Source: Lewinellaceae bacterium (GTDB lineage Bacteria; Bacteroidota; Bacteroidia; Chitinophagales; Saprospiraceae). Taken from it: a stretch of DNA of 64,000 bases. Below are positions 7,250-16,492 of the stretch, one piece after another. Positions within the stretch are counted from its first letter, which is position 1, and each line of letters opens with the position of its first letter. Location: positions 2,170,001 to 2,234,000 of the forward strand of contig JACJYL010000001.1 in NCBI GenBank assembly GCA_020636105.1, read 5' to 3'. The position numbers were made by a program, and so were the translations under genes. The notes under the pieces were generated by a model, which searched no databases, was not told the DNA's origin, and saw nothing but the letters and a program-made list of their open reading frames with translations.

Positions 7250-9952
7250 ATGGCGATGACTATATTTTTCGGACTGGCTTTTGATGATCGTGTATATCCG
7301 ACAGGAGAGGTGACTACCGGGGGGATTCTGTTTGCCGGATCCGAAAAATTGTTGCGTTTCCTGGAGCGGCATCTTGGGTTGGCGCATCCCCAGAGAGACA
7401 CGGAACACCTTCGCATTGAACAATACCGGCAGGCACTGCTGACTTACCTGGAAGATCATCCTGATGTTTTTTACAAGGCTTCTTTTGAGGCCAGCCAATT
7501 TGCTACCAGCCAGGAATTACTGGCAAGAAGGGATGAACTTTTGCTCGCCGGATGGGATTTTGAGGTTGAGCATGACCCACCCATCCGACTTAAAGTACTT
7601 GCGGAAATCGAGCAGTCTTTTGCCGGCCTGCCCAGGCAACTGACAGCAGATTATGCCGATCGTTTTGTAAAAGTGATGGAAAAATTCGGTGCGGGTAAGT
7701 TACCGGTTTCGACTATTTTTCATCTAGAACCCATGGAGTTGTTGCCCGTTCATTTGCAACGATTATTCGCAGGAATGACTGAACAGGGAATTAAGATCAG
7801 TCACATTCCTTGGCCGGAAATCAGCGGTGACAGCGACCTGGCCATTTTTCGAAAAAGCCTGGTCGATCCTTCTTTTGGAAAAGCCTCCCTCAAGGGGGAC
7901 AACAGCCTCCTTTTGATTAAAGGGAAAACGGAAAGCAGTATGGCTACCTGGCTGGCGCATTTCCTGAGGGCCAATGAAAATTACAGGCCTTTGTGTCTCG
8001 TGCCCGGAAAAAGTGGCACCCTGGACAATGCTTTTATCCAGGAAGGGCTTCCGGGCATGGGCATTCAATCAGCCTCTCTCGCCCGTCCTTCACTACAAAT
8101 ACTGAAACTAATTCCTGCGTTTTTGTGGAACCCTGCTGACCCTTTTAAAATACTCGAATTCGCTTCTTTGGCCGTCAAACCACTGGAAGACGAATTGTCC
8201 CGCAGAATTGCCGAGCAGGTGGCCGAAAAACCCGGTTTACACGGCGACAGCTGGAGAATAATGATCCATCAGTATTTTGCGGAACTGGAAGAAAAAGGAC
8301 ACAAAGGCATCAATGATATCCGGCATCAATACAGGTTTTGGTTTGACCGTCAGCGGTACCACATTACGGAAACCGTTCCCAAAATGGAGGTTATAGAATT
8401 GTATAGTTATCTGAAGGATTGGGCACTCACCATTTTTGAAGAACTCGGCGGAAACAATCCAACACTGATCGTATTGAGTGAACAGGCGCGGCGCATTTGT
8501 GAATTGCTACAAGCCCTTCCCGAAGAAGAATTGTCAAGCCTGCAACTTGAATATATCGTTCGTACCATTTATCAACCTGCCCCGGTACAGATTCAAAAAG
8601 AGCAGGTGGGCCGGCTCGATTATGTTCGGTTCCCCGGAGCAATAGCCGGCGACACCTCGAATTTGCTGTGGTGGAACTTTACCCAGACCGAGCAGGAACA
8701 TTTTTTCTCACCCTGGTACAAACAGGAGAACCACTGGTTGGAAAAACAGGGCGTTTTTTTACAAAGCGCCTCGGATAAAAATGCCCTTTTACTGTGGCAA
8801 CGAAAACAGCCGGTGCTTCGAACGCGTGATCAACTTATCCTGGTTTTGCCGGCCACCAATGAAGGCAGTGAGGTGCATCCTCATCCCCTTTTGGGAAATC
8901 TTGAAGCGCTTTTCGGCGACCTTGGTCCGATTACTTTGGATATCGATAAAGCATCCTTGCCCGACAAAATTGGACAAACTTTCAAATTACCTGAAAAAAT
9001 TAAACTGGAACGCAGATGGGTAGGGGAGAAAAAAGCCTTTATTCAATTGAACGGAGACATCCTGGCCCAACAACGGGAAAAAGAAACGATCACCGGGCTC
9101 GATGCGCTTTTTTATTATCCTTACAAATGGGCCTTTCAACATAAAGCCAAATTGAGGAAGTCGCCTATCCTTAGCGTAGTTTCCGATAACAGGTTGCTCG
9201 GTAATCTCTCTCATCGTTTTTTTGAATTATTATTCGAGGATCCTGAAAAAATCAGGGAACTCGACAAAGCCGGGATTGAAAAAATGGTGGAAATGGAGAT
9301 GCAGGCTTTACTGGTCAAAGAAGGCGCTGTACTGCTCATGTACGGCAGGGAACCCGAACGACTGGCGTTTATCAATAAACTCAAATACGCAGCCTGGAGC
9401 CTCGTGACGATGATCCGATCCAACGGCTGGAAAGTGGTGGGAACTGAAAAACCACTGGAAGGCAGTTTTGCGGAAATGGAAGTGAAGGGCAGGGCAGACC
9501 TGGTTTTGGAAAAAGAGAATACCTTCGCCATTGTCGATCTGAAATGGAGAGGCAGCAGCAGACGGGAGCGCGAATTAAAAAACGAAGAGGACCTTCAACT
9601 CGTGCTTTATGCCAGGTTATTGCCCTCGAAAGAGAAATGGACGCAAACCGCCTATTTTATCATAGAAAACGGGAAGATGATTGCCAGGAACCCGGAGGCT
9701 TTTAAAGAGGCTATCGCGGTGGCGCCCGATGCGAATCAGGAGGAAGTCAACAGGCGCATTATGGATCGTATGGAGGCTACCCTGCTGTGGCGAATGGGGC
9801 AGCTAAAACAAGGACTGCTCGAGATCCGTTGCAGGCATACTATTGCCGAGTTGGAAGCCACCTACGGGACTGAGCAAATGGAAATACTGGAAATGAAAGA
9901 CGGGGATGCTCCGTTTGACGATTATAAAGTGCTAATCGGTTTGGTAGATTAA
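7250..9952 (+). CDS. PD-(D/E)XK nuclease family protein, AddB/RecB-like
   Basis: Large (about 900 aa) protein with the layout of AddB-type recombination subunits: a long N-terminal region like an inactive superfamily I helicase, with no true Walker A motif (LLLIKGKTESSMATWLAHFL near residue 220 sits where one would be), and a C-terminal PD-(D/E)XK nuclease. Nuclease residues seen: the metal-binding Asp in KGRADLVLE near 750, D-x-K in AIVDLKWRG near 766, and a QxxxY-like EEDLQLVLYARLL near 787. AddB works with an AddA helicase in double-strand break repair, but no AddA gene is here. A TTG at 7244 also opens the frame; the ATG at 7250 (MAMTIFFG) or 7256 is more likely. Only 6 bp separate its stop from rimM. 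Confidence 0.8.
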   Translation: MAMTIFFGLAFDDRVYPTGEVTTGGILFAGSEKLLRFLERHLGLAHPQRDTEHLRIEQYRQALLTYLEDHPDVFYKASFEASQFATSQELLARRDELLLAGWDFEVEHDPPIRLKVLAEIEQSFAGLPRQLTADYADRFVKVMEKFGAGKLPVSTIFHLEPMELLPVHLQRLFAGMTEQGIKISHIPWPEISGDSDLAIFRKSLVDPSFGKASLKGDNSLLLIKGKTESSMATWLAHFLRANENYRPLCLVPGKSGTLDNAFIQEGLPGMGIQSASLARPSLQILKLIPAFLWNPADPFKILEFASLAVKPLEDELSRRIAEQVAEKPGLHGDSWRIMIHQYFAELEEKGHKGINDIRHQYRFWFDRQRYHITETVPKMEVIELYSYLKDWALTIFEELGGNNPTLIVLSEQARRICELLQALPEEELSSLQLEYIVRTIYQPAPVQIQKEQVGRLDYVRFPGAIAGDTSNLLWWNFTQTEQEHFFSPWYKQENHWLEKQGVFLQSASDKNALLLWQRKQPVLRTRDQLILVLPATNEGSEVHPHPLLGNLEALFGDLGPITLDIDKASLPDKIGQTFKLPEKIKLERRWVGEKKAFIQLNGDILAQQREKETITGLDALFYYPYKWAFQHKAKLRKSPILSVVSDNRLLGNLSHRFFELLFEDPEKIRELDKAGIEKMVEMEMQALLVKEGAVLLMYGREPERLAFINKLKYAAWSLVTMIRSNGWKVVGTEKPLEGSFAEMEVKGRADLVLEKENTFAIVDLKWRGSSRRERELKNEEDLQLVLYARLLPSKEKWTQTAYFIIENGKMIARNPEAFKEAIAVAPDANQEEVNRRIMDRMEATLLWRMGQLKQGLLEIRCRHTIAELEATYGTEQMEILEMKDGDAPFDDYKVLIGLVD

Positions 9953-9958
9953 ACAATC

Positions 9959-10480
9959 ATGGAAAAATACATACAAATAGGATTTGCCTTAAAGACCCAC
10001 GGCGTGGGCGGAGAGATAAAATTCAACATCGAGGATGAGTACTGGGATGATTTTGAGGAAGCGGATGTTTTGTTCCTTGAGGTGTCAGGAAGGAAAACTC
10101 CTTATTTTGTGGAAGAGATCAAATCCGGGGGCAGTATGCTGCTGGTTAAGTTTGAAGACATCAATTCCCGGGAAGAGGCCAGCGCTTTGACCAGCCGACC
10201 TGTGTTTATGCGGGAGAAAGATATGTCAGAGAAAGAAGAAGAAGATCTTCGTGTAGAAGATATGTTCGACCTGCTGCCCGGTTATATGATAGTGGATATG
10301 TCAGGCAAGGAAGTGGGTGAAATCAAAGAAGTACTGGAGTTTCCCCAGCAAATAATGGCCGTTGTGGACTATAATGAGCGGGAAATTTTAATTCCCTTAA
10401 ATGATGTTTTTATTAAAGGTATTGATCAGCGTAAGAAGGCTATTTTAATGGAACTGCCGGAGGGGATGTTGGAGCTTTAG
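9959..10480 (+). CDS. rimM: ribosome maturation factor RimM
   Basis: 16S rRNA processing factor that binds ribosomal protein S19 and helps mature the 30S head. Seen: the N-terminal RimM domain start IGFALKTHGVGGEIKF, and the C-terminal PRC-barrel with GYMIVDMSGKEVGEIKEV and REILIPLNDVFIKGID, ending in the typical LPEGMLEL. 173 residues is the normal length. It follows the AddB-like nuclease by 6 bp and is probably co-transcribed with it. The usual partners rpsP and trmD are absent, and rplS lies 37 kb away in this same window. Confidence 0.95.
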   Translation: MEKYIQIGFALKTHGVGGEIKFNIEDEYWDDFEEADVLFLEVSGRKTPYFVEEIKSGGSMLLVKFEDINSREEASALTSRPVFMREKDMSEKEEEDLRVEDMFDLLPGYMIVDMSGKEVGEIKEVLEFPQQIMAVVDYNEREILIPLNDVFIKGIDQRKKAILMELPEGMLEL

Positions 10481-10550
10481 ATGGTTCCAATGGTTCAAGT
10501 TGAGCGCAGCGAAATCCTACCGGCAGGTCGGGATGGTTCAAATGGTTCCA
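10481..10550. repeat. dispersed intergenic repeat, copy 1 (related to 15480-15575)
   Basis: Contains TGGTTCAAGTTGAGCGCAG, then GCGAAATCC and ACCGGCAGGTCGGG followed by TGGTT; the same blocks in the same order occur after the decarboxylase gene at 15480-15575. CCGGCAGGTCGG is partly self-complementary. It sits directly behind the rimM stop. Confidence 0.6.
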
Positions 10551-10704
10551 CTTCAGTCTTTTACATTTTACTTTTTAATGCAAACCAGGAAAATTCAATA
10601 GAAAAATATCCATAGAATTATCGAAAAATTCTCTGCGTTCTTGCGCTTTCTCTGCTCCCTTTACGGTTAAAAAATCAAAGTGGTTCAAAGAGTTCCAAAG
10701 AACT

Positions 10705-10740
10705 ACTTTAATCTTTAGCCTTTAGTCTTTAACCTTTTAT
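10705..10740. repeat. heptanucleotide tandem repeat (CTTTARY type)
   Basis: Reads as consecutive 7-base units CTTTAAT, CTTTAGC, CTTTAGT, CTTTAAC, ending in CTTTTAT just before the uridine kinase stop. A longer, cleaner array of the same unit lies at 38317-38383. Confidence 0.65.
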
Positions 10741-10750
10741 TCAAGCCGGT

Positions 10751-11377
10751 TCATTTCTGCTGTTTGTACAGGTAATTTTTCAAATACCCGGCCAATACCT
10801 CCAGGCCCATCTCAAAATTTTCATTATTATTGATCACTATATCCGCTTCCTGGGTATAGGGTTCGATGTATTTTTCATAGGCAGGCAAAACATGGTGCTG
10901 GTAGCGGTAAAGCACGTCATCCAGGGGGTAATTTCTTTCAATTTGATCCCGCTTGATACGACGGATGACTTTCAGGTTTTCCTTGGCATGGAGGAAGATT
11001 TTCAGGTCGAGGATATTCCTGATCTTTTTGAAGTGGAAGACGAATAAACCTTCTACCAACAGGATGGGGGCGGGTTTAAAGGTCAGCATTTGAGGGATGA
11101 TCTTTTCGTTGTTAAAAGTATATTCCGGCCTTTGAACTACATTGCCTTTCATGAGATCCCTGATATCGTCGTAAAAGGCATCCTTATCAATAGACCGGGG
11201 GCGGTCAAAATTGATGATTCCTTTGTCGTCCGTTTCCTGTTCTTCTTTGGGACAATAATAATCATCCTGGGAGATCAGGCAAATTTCCTCTTCCCCAAAC
11301 CGTTTTCTCAATTTCGTGATAAAAAGGGTTTTTCCGCTTCCGCTTCCTCCTGTAATGCCAATTACCAGTGGTTTCAT
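10751..11377 (-). CDS. udk: uridine kinase
   Basis: Phosphorylates uridine (and cytidine) in pyrimidine salvage. Seen: P-loop GITGGSGSGKT at residues 7-17, SQDDYY near 36 with the catalytic Asp, FDRPRSIDKDAF, the PEYTFNN substrate loop, and the RRIKRDQIERNYPLDDVL lid region. 208 residues is typical. The start lies on the far side of a 440-bp gap from the EF-G-like gene (divergent). No partner gene suggests special regulation. Confidence 0.93.
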   Translation of the reverse strand: MKPLVIGITGGSGSGKTLFITKLRKRFGEEEICLISQDDYYCPKEEQETDDKGIINFDRPRSIDKDAFYDDIRDLMKGNVVQRPEYTFNNEKIIPQMLTFKPAPILLVEGLFVFHFKKIRNILDLKIFLHAKENLKVIRRIKRDQIERNYPLDDVLYRYQHHVLPAYEKYIEPYTQEADIVINNNENFEMGLEVLAGYLKNYLYKQQK

Positions 11378-11514
11378 GATTATTTTTGTGGTTGGAAAGA
11401 TGAGTTTGAATTACCGGCTTACCCATTCAAATGTTACCGGGTATTCAAAATGATGGCTCAAATATACCTTATTTATCAAAAGTTTAAAATGTGACGGCAT
11501 GTCTTTTATGTAAA

Positions 11515-11643
11515 ATGATCCTGGTTTTATCCATGACGCCTTCACTCTCAATGGCCCAAAATGACACAACTGTTGTTTTTGCTTTTTATACGTTATTTTG
11601 TTTTGTATTTTTTTACATATTTCATACCTTCAACCGAATTTAA
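11515..11643 (+). CDS. possible small membrane protein (42 aa)
   Basis: In the 440-bp gap between udk and the EF-G-like gene there is a short frame starting ATG at 11515 (or GTG at 11491). It begins with a signal-peptide-like stretch (ILVLSMTPSLSMAQND) followed by one hydrophobic helix (VVFAFYTLFCFVFFYIF) and ends FNRI. The order signal peptide, short polar linker, single helix is unusual for random DNA, but the region is T-rich, and T-rich DNA codes hydrophobic residues in several frames. No family recognised. The remainder of the gap shows nothing callable. Confidence 0.3.
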   Translation: MILVLSMTPSLSMAQNDTTVVFAFYTLFCFVFFYIFHTFNRI

Positions 11644-11817
11644 AAAGAGGGTCCAGCCTGAAGCAAAAATCCTTTTCGGGTTATTCGCAGCTGCCTTCCC
11701 TCCCTCTGTCAAAAGAGACAGTCATTGGATCAAGCCGAGAACTGTTCTTATCTGTTGCGAACCTTTCCCGGTCCACAAAATGAAAATTATTTTAACCAAC
11801 ATAAAAATTCAAACGAT

Positions 11818-13950
11818 ATGGGCTTCGACACCAAGGACATTCGGAATGTAGTTTTGCTCGGGCATCCGGGAAGTGGAAAAACGACTTTTGCAGAAACAAT
11901 GCTATTTGAGGCAGGTGAGATTACTCGTCGTGGGACTGTAGAGGAAGGCAATACTGTTTCCGATTATTCCAATATAGAGAAAGAGAGAGGAAATTCAATA
12001 TTTGGCAGTTTAATCCATGCCAACTGGAAGGATTCTAAAATTAATATTCTCGATACTCCGGGATTTGATGACTTCGTAGGGGAAGTGGTATCTGCCATGA
12101 AAGTGGCCGACACTGCGGTGATGATTCTCAATGCAAAGAATGGTGTGGAAGTGGGTACCGAGCTGGTTTGGGAATACGTGGAAAAATTTTCAACACCTTC
12201 CATGTTTGTTATCAACCAGATAGATCACGATAAATCTGATTTTGAAACGACTCTTGAACAGGCTCAGGCCCGTTTCGGAAATAAGGTAATTCCTTTTCAA
12301 TACCCTTTAAATCAGGGAACCGGTTTTAATACCATCGTAGATGCCTTACGTATGACGATGTACGTATTTTCAGAAGACGGAGGAAAACCGGAAAAACAGC
12401 CCATCCCCGATTCCGAAATGGCTCGGGCCCAGGAAATGCATAATGCACTTGTGGAAGCTGCCGCGGAAAATGACGAAGAACTGATGAATAAATTCTTCGA
12501 AGCAGGAACCCTGACCGAAGAAGAACTTGCAGCAGGCCTACGTATCGCCATCGCCCACCAGGAATTATACCCTGTTTTTATCGCCTCTTCCACCAAAAAT
12601 ATGGGAAGTGGCCGGATCATGGGATTCATCAACGATATATGTCCTTCTCCTGCTGACAGACCTGCCGCAAGACTTGAGGGCGGAGGCACGCTGGAATGCA
12701 ATTCAGGGGACGATACGACCATTTTTATCTATAAAACCGTCTCTGAACCAAGAGTGGGTAATGTCTCTTTCTTTAAAGTTTATTCCGGCGTACTCAAAGC
12801 AGGGGATGAATTAGTGAATATGTCAAACAGGGGAGCTGAACGTTTTGGCCAACTTTTCCTGTCCAATGGTAAAGATCGAAGCAATGTGGAAGAATTCAGG
12901 GCAGGAGATATCGGGGTAACGGTTAAATTGAAAAATTCTCATACCAATAATACTTTAAACACTAAAGGGGTCGATCGGGAAATCGAGAAAATTCATTTCC
13001 CTGAACCACGTGTCCGGGAAGCGGTTGTGCCTCCGGGCAAGGCCGAAATGGAAAAATTGATCAAAGCCCTCCACGTTTTGGTAGAAGAAGATCCAACTTT
13101 GGTGTTGGAACAATCCAAAGCTTTAAAGCAGGTATTGCTGCACGGACAGGGACAATTGCACCTTGATCTGGTCAAATACCGCGTAGAAAAACTCAATGGT
13201 GTGGTCATGGATTTCACTAAACCGCGTATCTCCTACCGGGAAACCATCACCAAAGCCGCCAATGCGGAATATCGCCATAAAAAACAATCCGGGGGGGCAG
13301 GGCAATTCGCCGAAGTGCATATGCGTGTTGAGCCTTATTACGAAGGTATGCCTGATCCTGCGGACCTTTCTGTTCGGAAAATCGAGATGGAAGAACTTCC
13401 ATGGGGCGGTAAACTTGCCTACTACTGGTGTATTGTCGGGGGCTCCATTGATGCCAACTTCTCCAACGCCATTAAGAAGGGAATCATGCAGAAAATGGAA
13501 GAAGGACCTTTGACCGGGTCTTATTGCCAGAACATCAGGGTGTGTATCTATGACGGTAAAATGCACCCGGTTGATTCCAAGGATATTGCCTTTCTCATCG
13601 CTTCAGGGTATGCCTTTAAAAATGCTTTCGTGAATGCAGGCCCGCAATTGCTGGAGCCTATTTACGACCTGGAAGTTTTGTGTGGGGATGACACCATGGG
13701 GGATGTGATGGGAGACCTTCAGACTCGTCGTGCCATCATACAAGGGATGGATGCAGACGGCCACTATCAGAAAATTCTGGCCAAAGTGCCCCTGGCTGAA
13801 CTCTACCAATATTCGGCCATGTTGCGTTCCCTGACTCAGGGACGTGCAAAGTTTCATATGTCTTTTGGCGAATTCGCCGCAGTGCCTCATGAAATTATGC
13901 AAAAACTGATCACGGAATACAAAGATTCTCTTGAAGAAGAAGAGCAATAA
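11818..13950 (+). CDS. EF-G-like translational GTPase (EF-G paralogue)
   Basis: 710 residues with the whole EF-G domain order: GTPase domain (P-loop GHPGSGKT, switch region EKERGNSIFGS, G3 DTPGFDDFVGEV, G4 NQID), domain II, then domains III-V ending near QGRAKFHMSFGEFAAVPHEI. Departures from canonical EF-G: P-loop without the AHIDAGKT form, Phe in place of the catalytic His in DTPGH, NQID instead of NKxD. These fit the EF-G2-like subfamily, whose role in elongation is unclear, more than fusA. A TTG start at 11725 would add 31 unconvincing residues; the ATG at 11818 (MGFDTKDIRN) is chosen. Ends in a strong terminator. Confidence 0.88.
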   Translation: MGFDTKDIRNVVLLGHPGSGKTTFAETMLFEAGEITRRGTVEEGNTVSDYSNIEKERGNSIFGSLIHANWKDSKINILDTPGFDDFVGEVVSAMKVADTAVMILNAKNGVEVGTELVWEYVEKFSTPSMFVINQIDHDKSDFETTLEQAQARFGNKVIPFQYPLNQGTGFNTIVDALRMTMYVFSEDGGKPEKQPIPDSEMARAQEMHNALVEAAAENDEELMNKFFEAGTLTEEELAAGLRIAIAHQELYPVFIASSTKNMGSGRIMGFINDICPSPADRPAARLEGGGTLECNSGDDTTIFIYKTVSEPRVGNVSFFKVYSGVLKAGDELVNMSNRGAERFGQLFLSNGKDRSNVEEFRAGDIGVTVKLKNSHTNNTLNTKGVDREIEKIHFPEPRVREAVVPPGKAEMEKLIKALHVLVEEDPTLVLEQSKALKQVLLHGQGQLHLDLVKYRVEKLNGVVMDFTKPRISYRETITKAANAEYRHKKQSGGAGQFAEVHMRVEPYYEGMPDPADLSVRKIEMEELPWGGKLAYYWCIVGGSIDANFSNAIKKGIMQKMEEGPLTGSYCQNIRVCIYDGKMHPVDSKDIAFLIASGYAFKNAFVNAGPQLLEPIYDLEVLCGDDTMGDVMGDLQTRRAIIQGMDADGHYQKILAKVPLAELYQYSAMLRSLTQGRAKFHMSFGEFAAVPHEIMQKLITEYKDSLEEEEQ

Positions 13951-13977
13951 AAATTTTACTTTATTGAGTTAAATAAT

Positions 13978-14012
13978 AAAAACGGCGACCGGTTTTCGGT
14001 CGCCGTTTTTGA
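13978..14012 (+). terminator. terminator of the EF-G-like gene
   Basis: Near-perfect stem AAAACGGCGACCG / CGGTCGCCGTTTTT around a GTTTT loop, followed by T residues. It separates the EF-G-like gene from the decarboxylase starting 15 bp later. Confidence 0.92.
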
Positions 14013-14026
14013 TTTACACCTAATTT

Positions 14027-15457
14027 ATGAAATCACCACTACAAAAAGCACTGGATCCTTCTCTTTTCAGAGAACAGGCCCATCAATTGGTCGATATGCT
14101 GGCCGATTATTTTGAACAGGTACGAAAAGAAGGAAATATGCCTGTATTGGACTGGCAATCACCGGAAGCAGCTTTGGCAAAATGGCAACAAAAAATAGGG
14201 GAACAGGAAGAAAACCCAACTGCCTTATTTGAGGAGATTCTCAAAGATTCCATTCATATTCATTCTCCTCAATTTATGGGGCACCAGCTGTCTCCTGTGG
14301 CCCCCCTTGCCGTGACCGCCAATTTACTGACAGACTTTTTGAATAACGGTACAGGTATTTACGAAATGGGATCACCCGGCAGCATGATAGAATTTGCGGT
14401 GATCCGAAAAGTGGCCCAGGCCATGGGATTGCCGGAGGAGTCGGAAGGGTTTATCACCTCAGGAGGCACCCTGGCCAACCTGACCGCCCTGCTTGCCGCC
14501 CGCAGTTTTATGGCAAAAAATAATGTGTGGCAGGAAGGAAGCACCCAGGGCCTCGCCATCATGGTCACAGAACAAGCACACTATTCTGTAGACAGGGCCG
14601 TCAGGATCATGGGATGGGGAGAAGCAGGTATCATAAAAATCCCGGCAGATGATCAGTTTCGCATGCGTACCGATTTGTTGGAAGATTATTTTAAGCAGGC
14701 AACGGATGAAGGAAAACAAGTTATTGCTGTGGTCGGTTCCGCCTGTACTACGGCTACCGGTTCTTTTGATGACCTTTCTGCCATTGCCGGTTTTTGCGAA
14801 AAACACCATCTTTGGTTTCATGTAGACGGTGCCCACGGAGGAGCTTTATGTTTTTCTGAAAAATACAAGCATAAACTAAAGGGGGTGGAAAAGGCCCATT
14901 CCGTTATCATGGATTTCCACAAAATGCTGCTCACTCCGGTAGTGACCACTGCCGTAGTGTTCAGGGACAAAAAGCTGTCTTACCAGACTTTTTCTCAAAA
15001 AGCTTCTTACCTGTTCAATAAGACCGCCGAAGAAGAGTGGTTCAACCTTGGCCTGCGCACTTTTGAATGTACCAAACCTTCCTTTGCGATACAGGTGTAC
15101 AGCCTCTTTCACACTTACGGGCAGGAGCTTTTTAATGAATTTGTCACCCAGGTGTGCGATGCAGGGGCCTTTTTTGGACAATTGATCGCGAAACGGGAAT
15201 TTTTTGAACTGGCCGTTCAGCCGGAATGCAATATTGTTTGTTTTAGATTGGTAAAAAAAGGATGGTCTGCAGAAGCCCTGGATGAGTTGAACAGAAGCAT
15301 CAGGAAAAGGCTCGTCGAAAGCGGGAAATTCTACATTGTACAAACACAGCTGAACGGAAGACAATGGTTACGCTCCACCTTGGGATCCCCCTTTACAGAT
15401 GCCAGGCACCTGGAAGCGTTGTTGGATGAAATAGAAAGGCTTGGAGCGGAAAACTAG
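14027..15457 (+). CDS. group II PLP-dependent decarboxylase
   Basis: Amino acid decarboxylase of the aromatic-L-amino-acid / glutamate / diaminobutyrate decarboxylase group. 476 residues. Seen: substrate loop QFMGHQLSPVAPLA near 83, TSGGTLANLTALLAAR near 145, SACTTATGSFDD near 242, HVDGAHGGALC with the Asp that pairs with the PLP ring nitrogen near 266, and the Schiff-base lysine in MDFHKMLLTP near 305. The DFHK form is more like diaminobutyrate or polyamine-type members than animal DOPA decarboxylases, but the substrate cannot be assigned. Single gene behind a strong terminator. Confidence 0.9.
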   Translation: MKSPLQKALDPSLFREQAHQLVDMLADYFEQVRKEGNMPVLDWQSPEAALAKWQQKIGEQEENPTALFEEILKDSIHIHSPQFMGHQLSPVAPLAVTANLLTDFLNNGTGIYEMGSPGSMIEFAVIRKVAQAMGLPEESEGFITSGGTLANLTALLAARSFMAKNNVWQEGSTQGLAIMVTEQAHYSVDRAVRIMGWGEAGIIKIPADDQFRMRTDLLEDYFKQATDEGKQVIAVVGSACTTATGSFDDLSAIAGFCEKHHLWFHVDGAHGGALCFSEKYKHKLKGVEKAHSVIMDFHKMLLTPVVTTAVVFRDKKLSYQTFSQKASYLFNKTAEEEWFNLGLRTFECTKPSFAIQVYSLFHTYGQELFNEFVTQVCDAGAFFGQLIAKREFFELAVQPECNIVCFRLVKKGWSAEALDELNRSIRKRLVESGKFYIVQTQLNGRQWLRSTLGSPFTDARHLEALLDEIERLGAEN

Positions 15458-15479
15458 GGGTAAAAATGGATAAATTTAG

Positions 15480-15575
15480 GTGGTTCAAGTTGAGCGCAGT
15501 TGAACGGGGCGAAATCCCGTGCATGTAATGCCGGGGCGAAATCCCGACCGGCAGGTCGGGGTGGTTTAGATGGTT
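15480..15575. repeat. dispersed intergenic repeat, copy 2
   Basis: Longer relative of the element at 10481-10550: TGGTTCAAGTTGAGCGCAG, then GGGGCGAAATCCCG twice, then ACCGGCAGGTCGGGGTGGTTT. The GGGGCGAAATCCC and CCGACCGGCAGGTCGG blocks can fold. Most of the 290-bp gap after the decarboxylase is this element; a 64-codon minus-strand frame across it is an artefact. Confidence 0.6.
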
Positions 15576-15747
15576 TAGAATCCAGTGAAAGCCAAATTGA
15601 AACCATTTTGGAACAACAAATATCCAACCTATTCAAAACACAGTACACCCGTCACTAATGGTTGAGGACTGGTAGAATAAGGCGATTAATTTTTATCAAA
15701 TCACAATGACAAGCTGGTGGCTTCTTTCTATGGGCTATTTTTTGGGC

Positions 15748-16344
15748 TTAGTTTATTGAAATCCCCGTAATGATGTTTTGAGGTACGTAGGTGCCGTCTT
15801 TTTGATTAAAAATGGGCAATTCCTCAAACCAGACCGTGACATTCGTTCCTATCATTTTACTTTTTAGCGCGATAAGGGCTTCGTCTCCCTCAAAAGACCC
15901 TAACCAGACAAAGGATACCATCACTCCGTAATCCGTTTGTATGGTCAAAGTGGTCAAATCCGTGCCGGTAATGGAAGTTATTTTTCCGCTTACGGTGTTG
16001 GTTTCATCCACTGTTTCCTCAAAGTCTTCAGACAAACCGGCAATAGCCATTATGATATTGGGGCAAATGGTTGCCATTTTGGATCCAATCTTTTCTCCTA
16101 CCGCTTGCATCGCCTCCTGGTCTGTTATTTCAATGTTCAGTTCTTCCTCGAACGCGGTTATATTTTTGATCAGGTGTTGGGTAAGGCAATCCGTCATGAT
16201 ATTCGTTATTTCATCAGAGGATTTATTTTTCAAATCTTTGGCCTCCATGCACTCACAGGTCAGTTGAGCCATTTCATCAATGATCCCCTGTGAAAGAAGG
16301 GGTAGTGTGAAAATAAAGGAAAGCAGGATAATGAAGATTCTCAT
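15748..16344 (-). CDS. secreted protein of unknown function
   Basis: 198 residues with a signal peptide (MRIFIILLSFIFTLPLLSQ). The first half is helical and acidic with two Cys in QLTCECMEAKDLKNK and another in MTDCLTQ; the second half, from about residue 115, is beta-rich (VSGKITSITGTDLTTLTIQT, VMVSFVWLGSFEGDEALI) and may be a small OB- or SH3-like barrel. No family recognised. It sits alone between the decarboxylase and the giant adhesin, in the adhesin's direction but separated by 150 bp and the adhesin terminator. Confidence 0.7.
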   Translation of the reverse strand: MRIFIILLSFIFTLPLLSQGIIDEMAQLTCECMEAKDLKNKSSDEITNIMTDCLTQHLIKNITAFEEELNIEITDQEAMQAVGEKIGSKMATICPNIIMAIAGLSEDFEETVDETNTVSGKITSITGTDLTTLTIQTDYGVMVSFVWLGSFEGDEALIALKSKMIGTNVTVWFEELPIFNQKDGTYVPQNIITGISIN

Positions 16345-16492
16345 AATTGTTGTTGTTTTGGATGATGTATTTGCTTAATGTACGAAGATAAAAAAGGTTT
16401 GGAAACTCCTGGATTTTAAGCCGATATTATTGGACGGAAGATTTAAGGATAAATGGTTTGTCTGCAACTAAAGCTTTCCTGGGTAATTGATC

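Noticed and set aside
11561..11851. 96-codon frame overlapping the EF-G-like start
   Set aside because: It overlaps the start of a well-supported gene out of frame and has no domain beyond a T-rich hydrophobic stretch.
15454..15648. 64-codon minus-strand frame after the decarboxylase
   Set aside because: It is read through the dispersed intergenic repeat and has no protein features.
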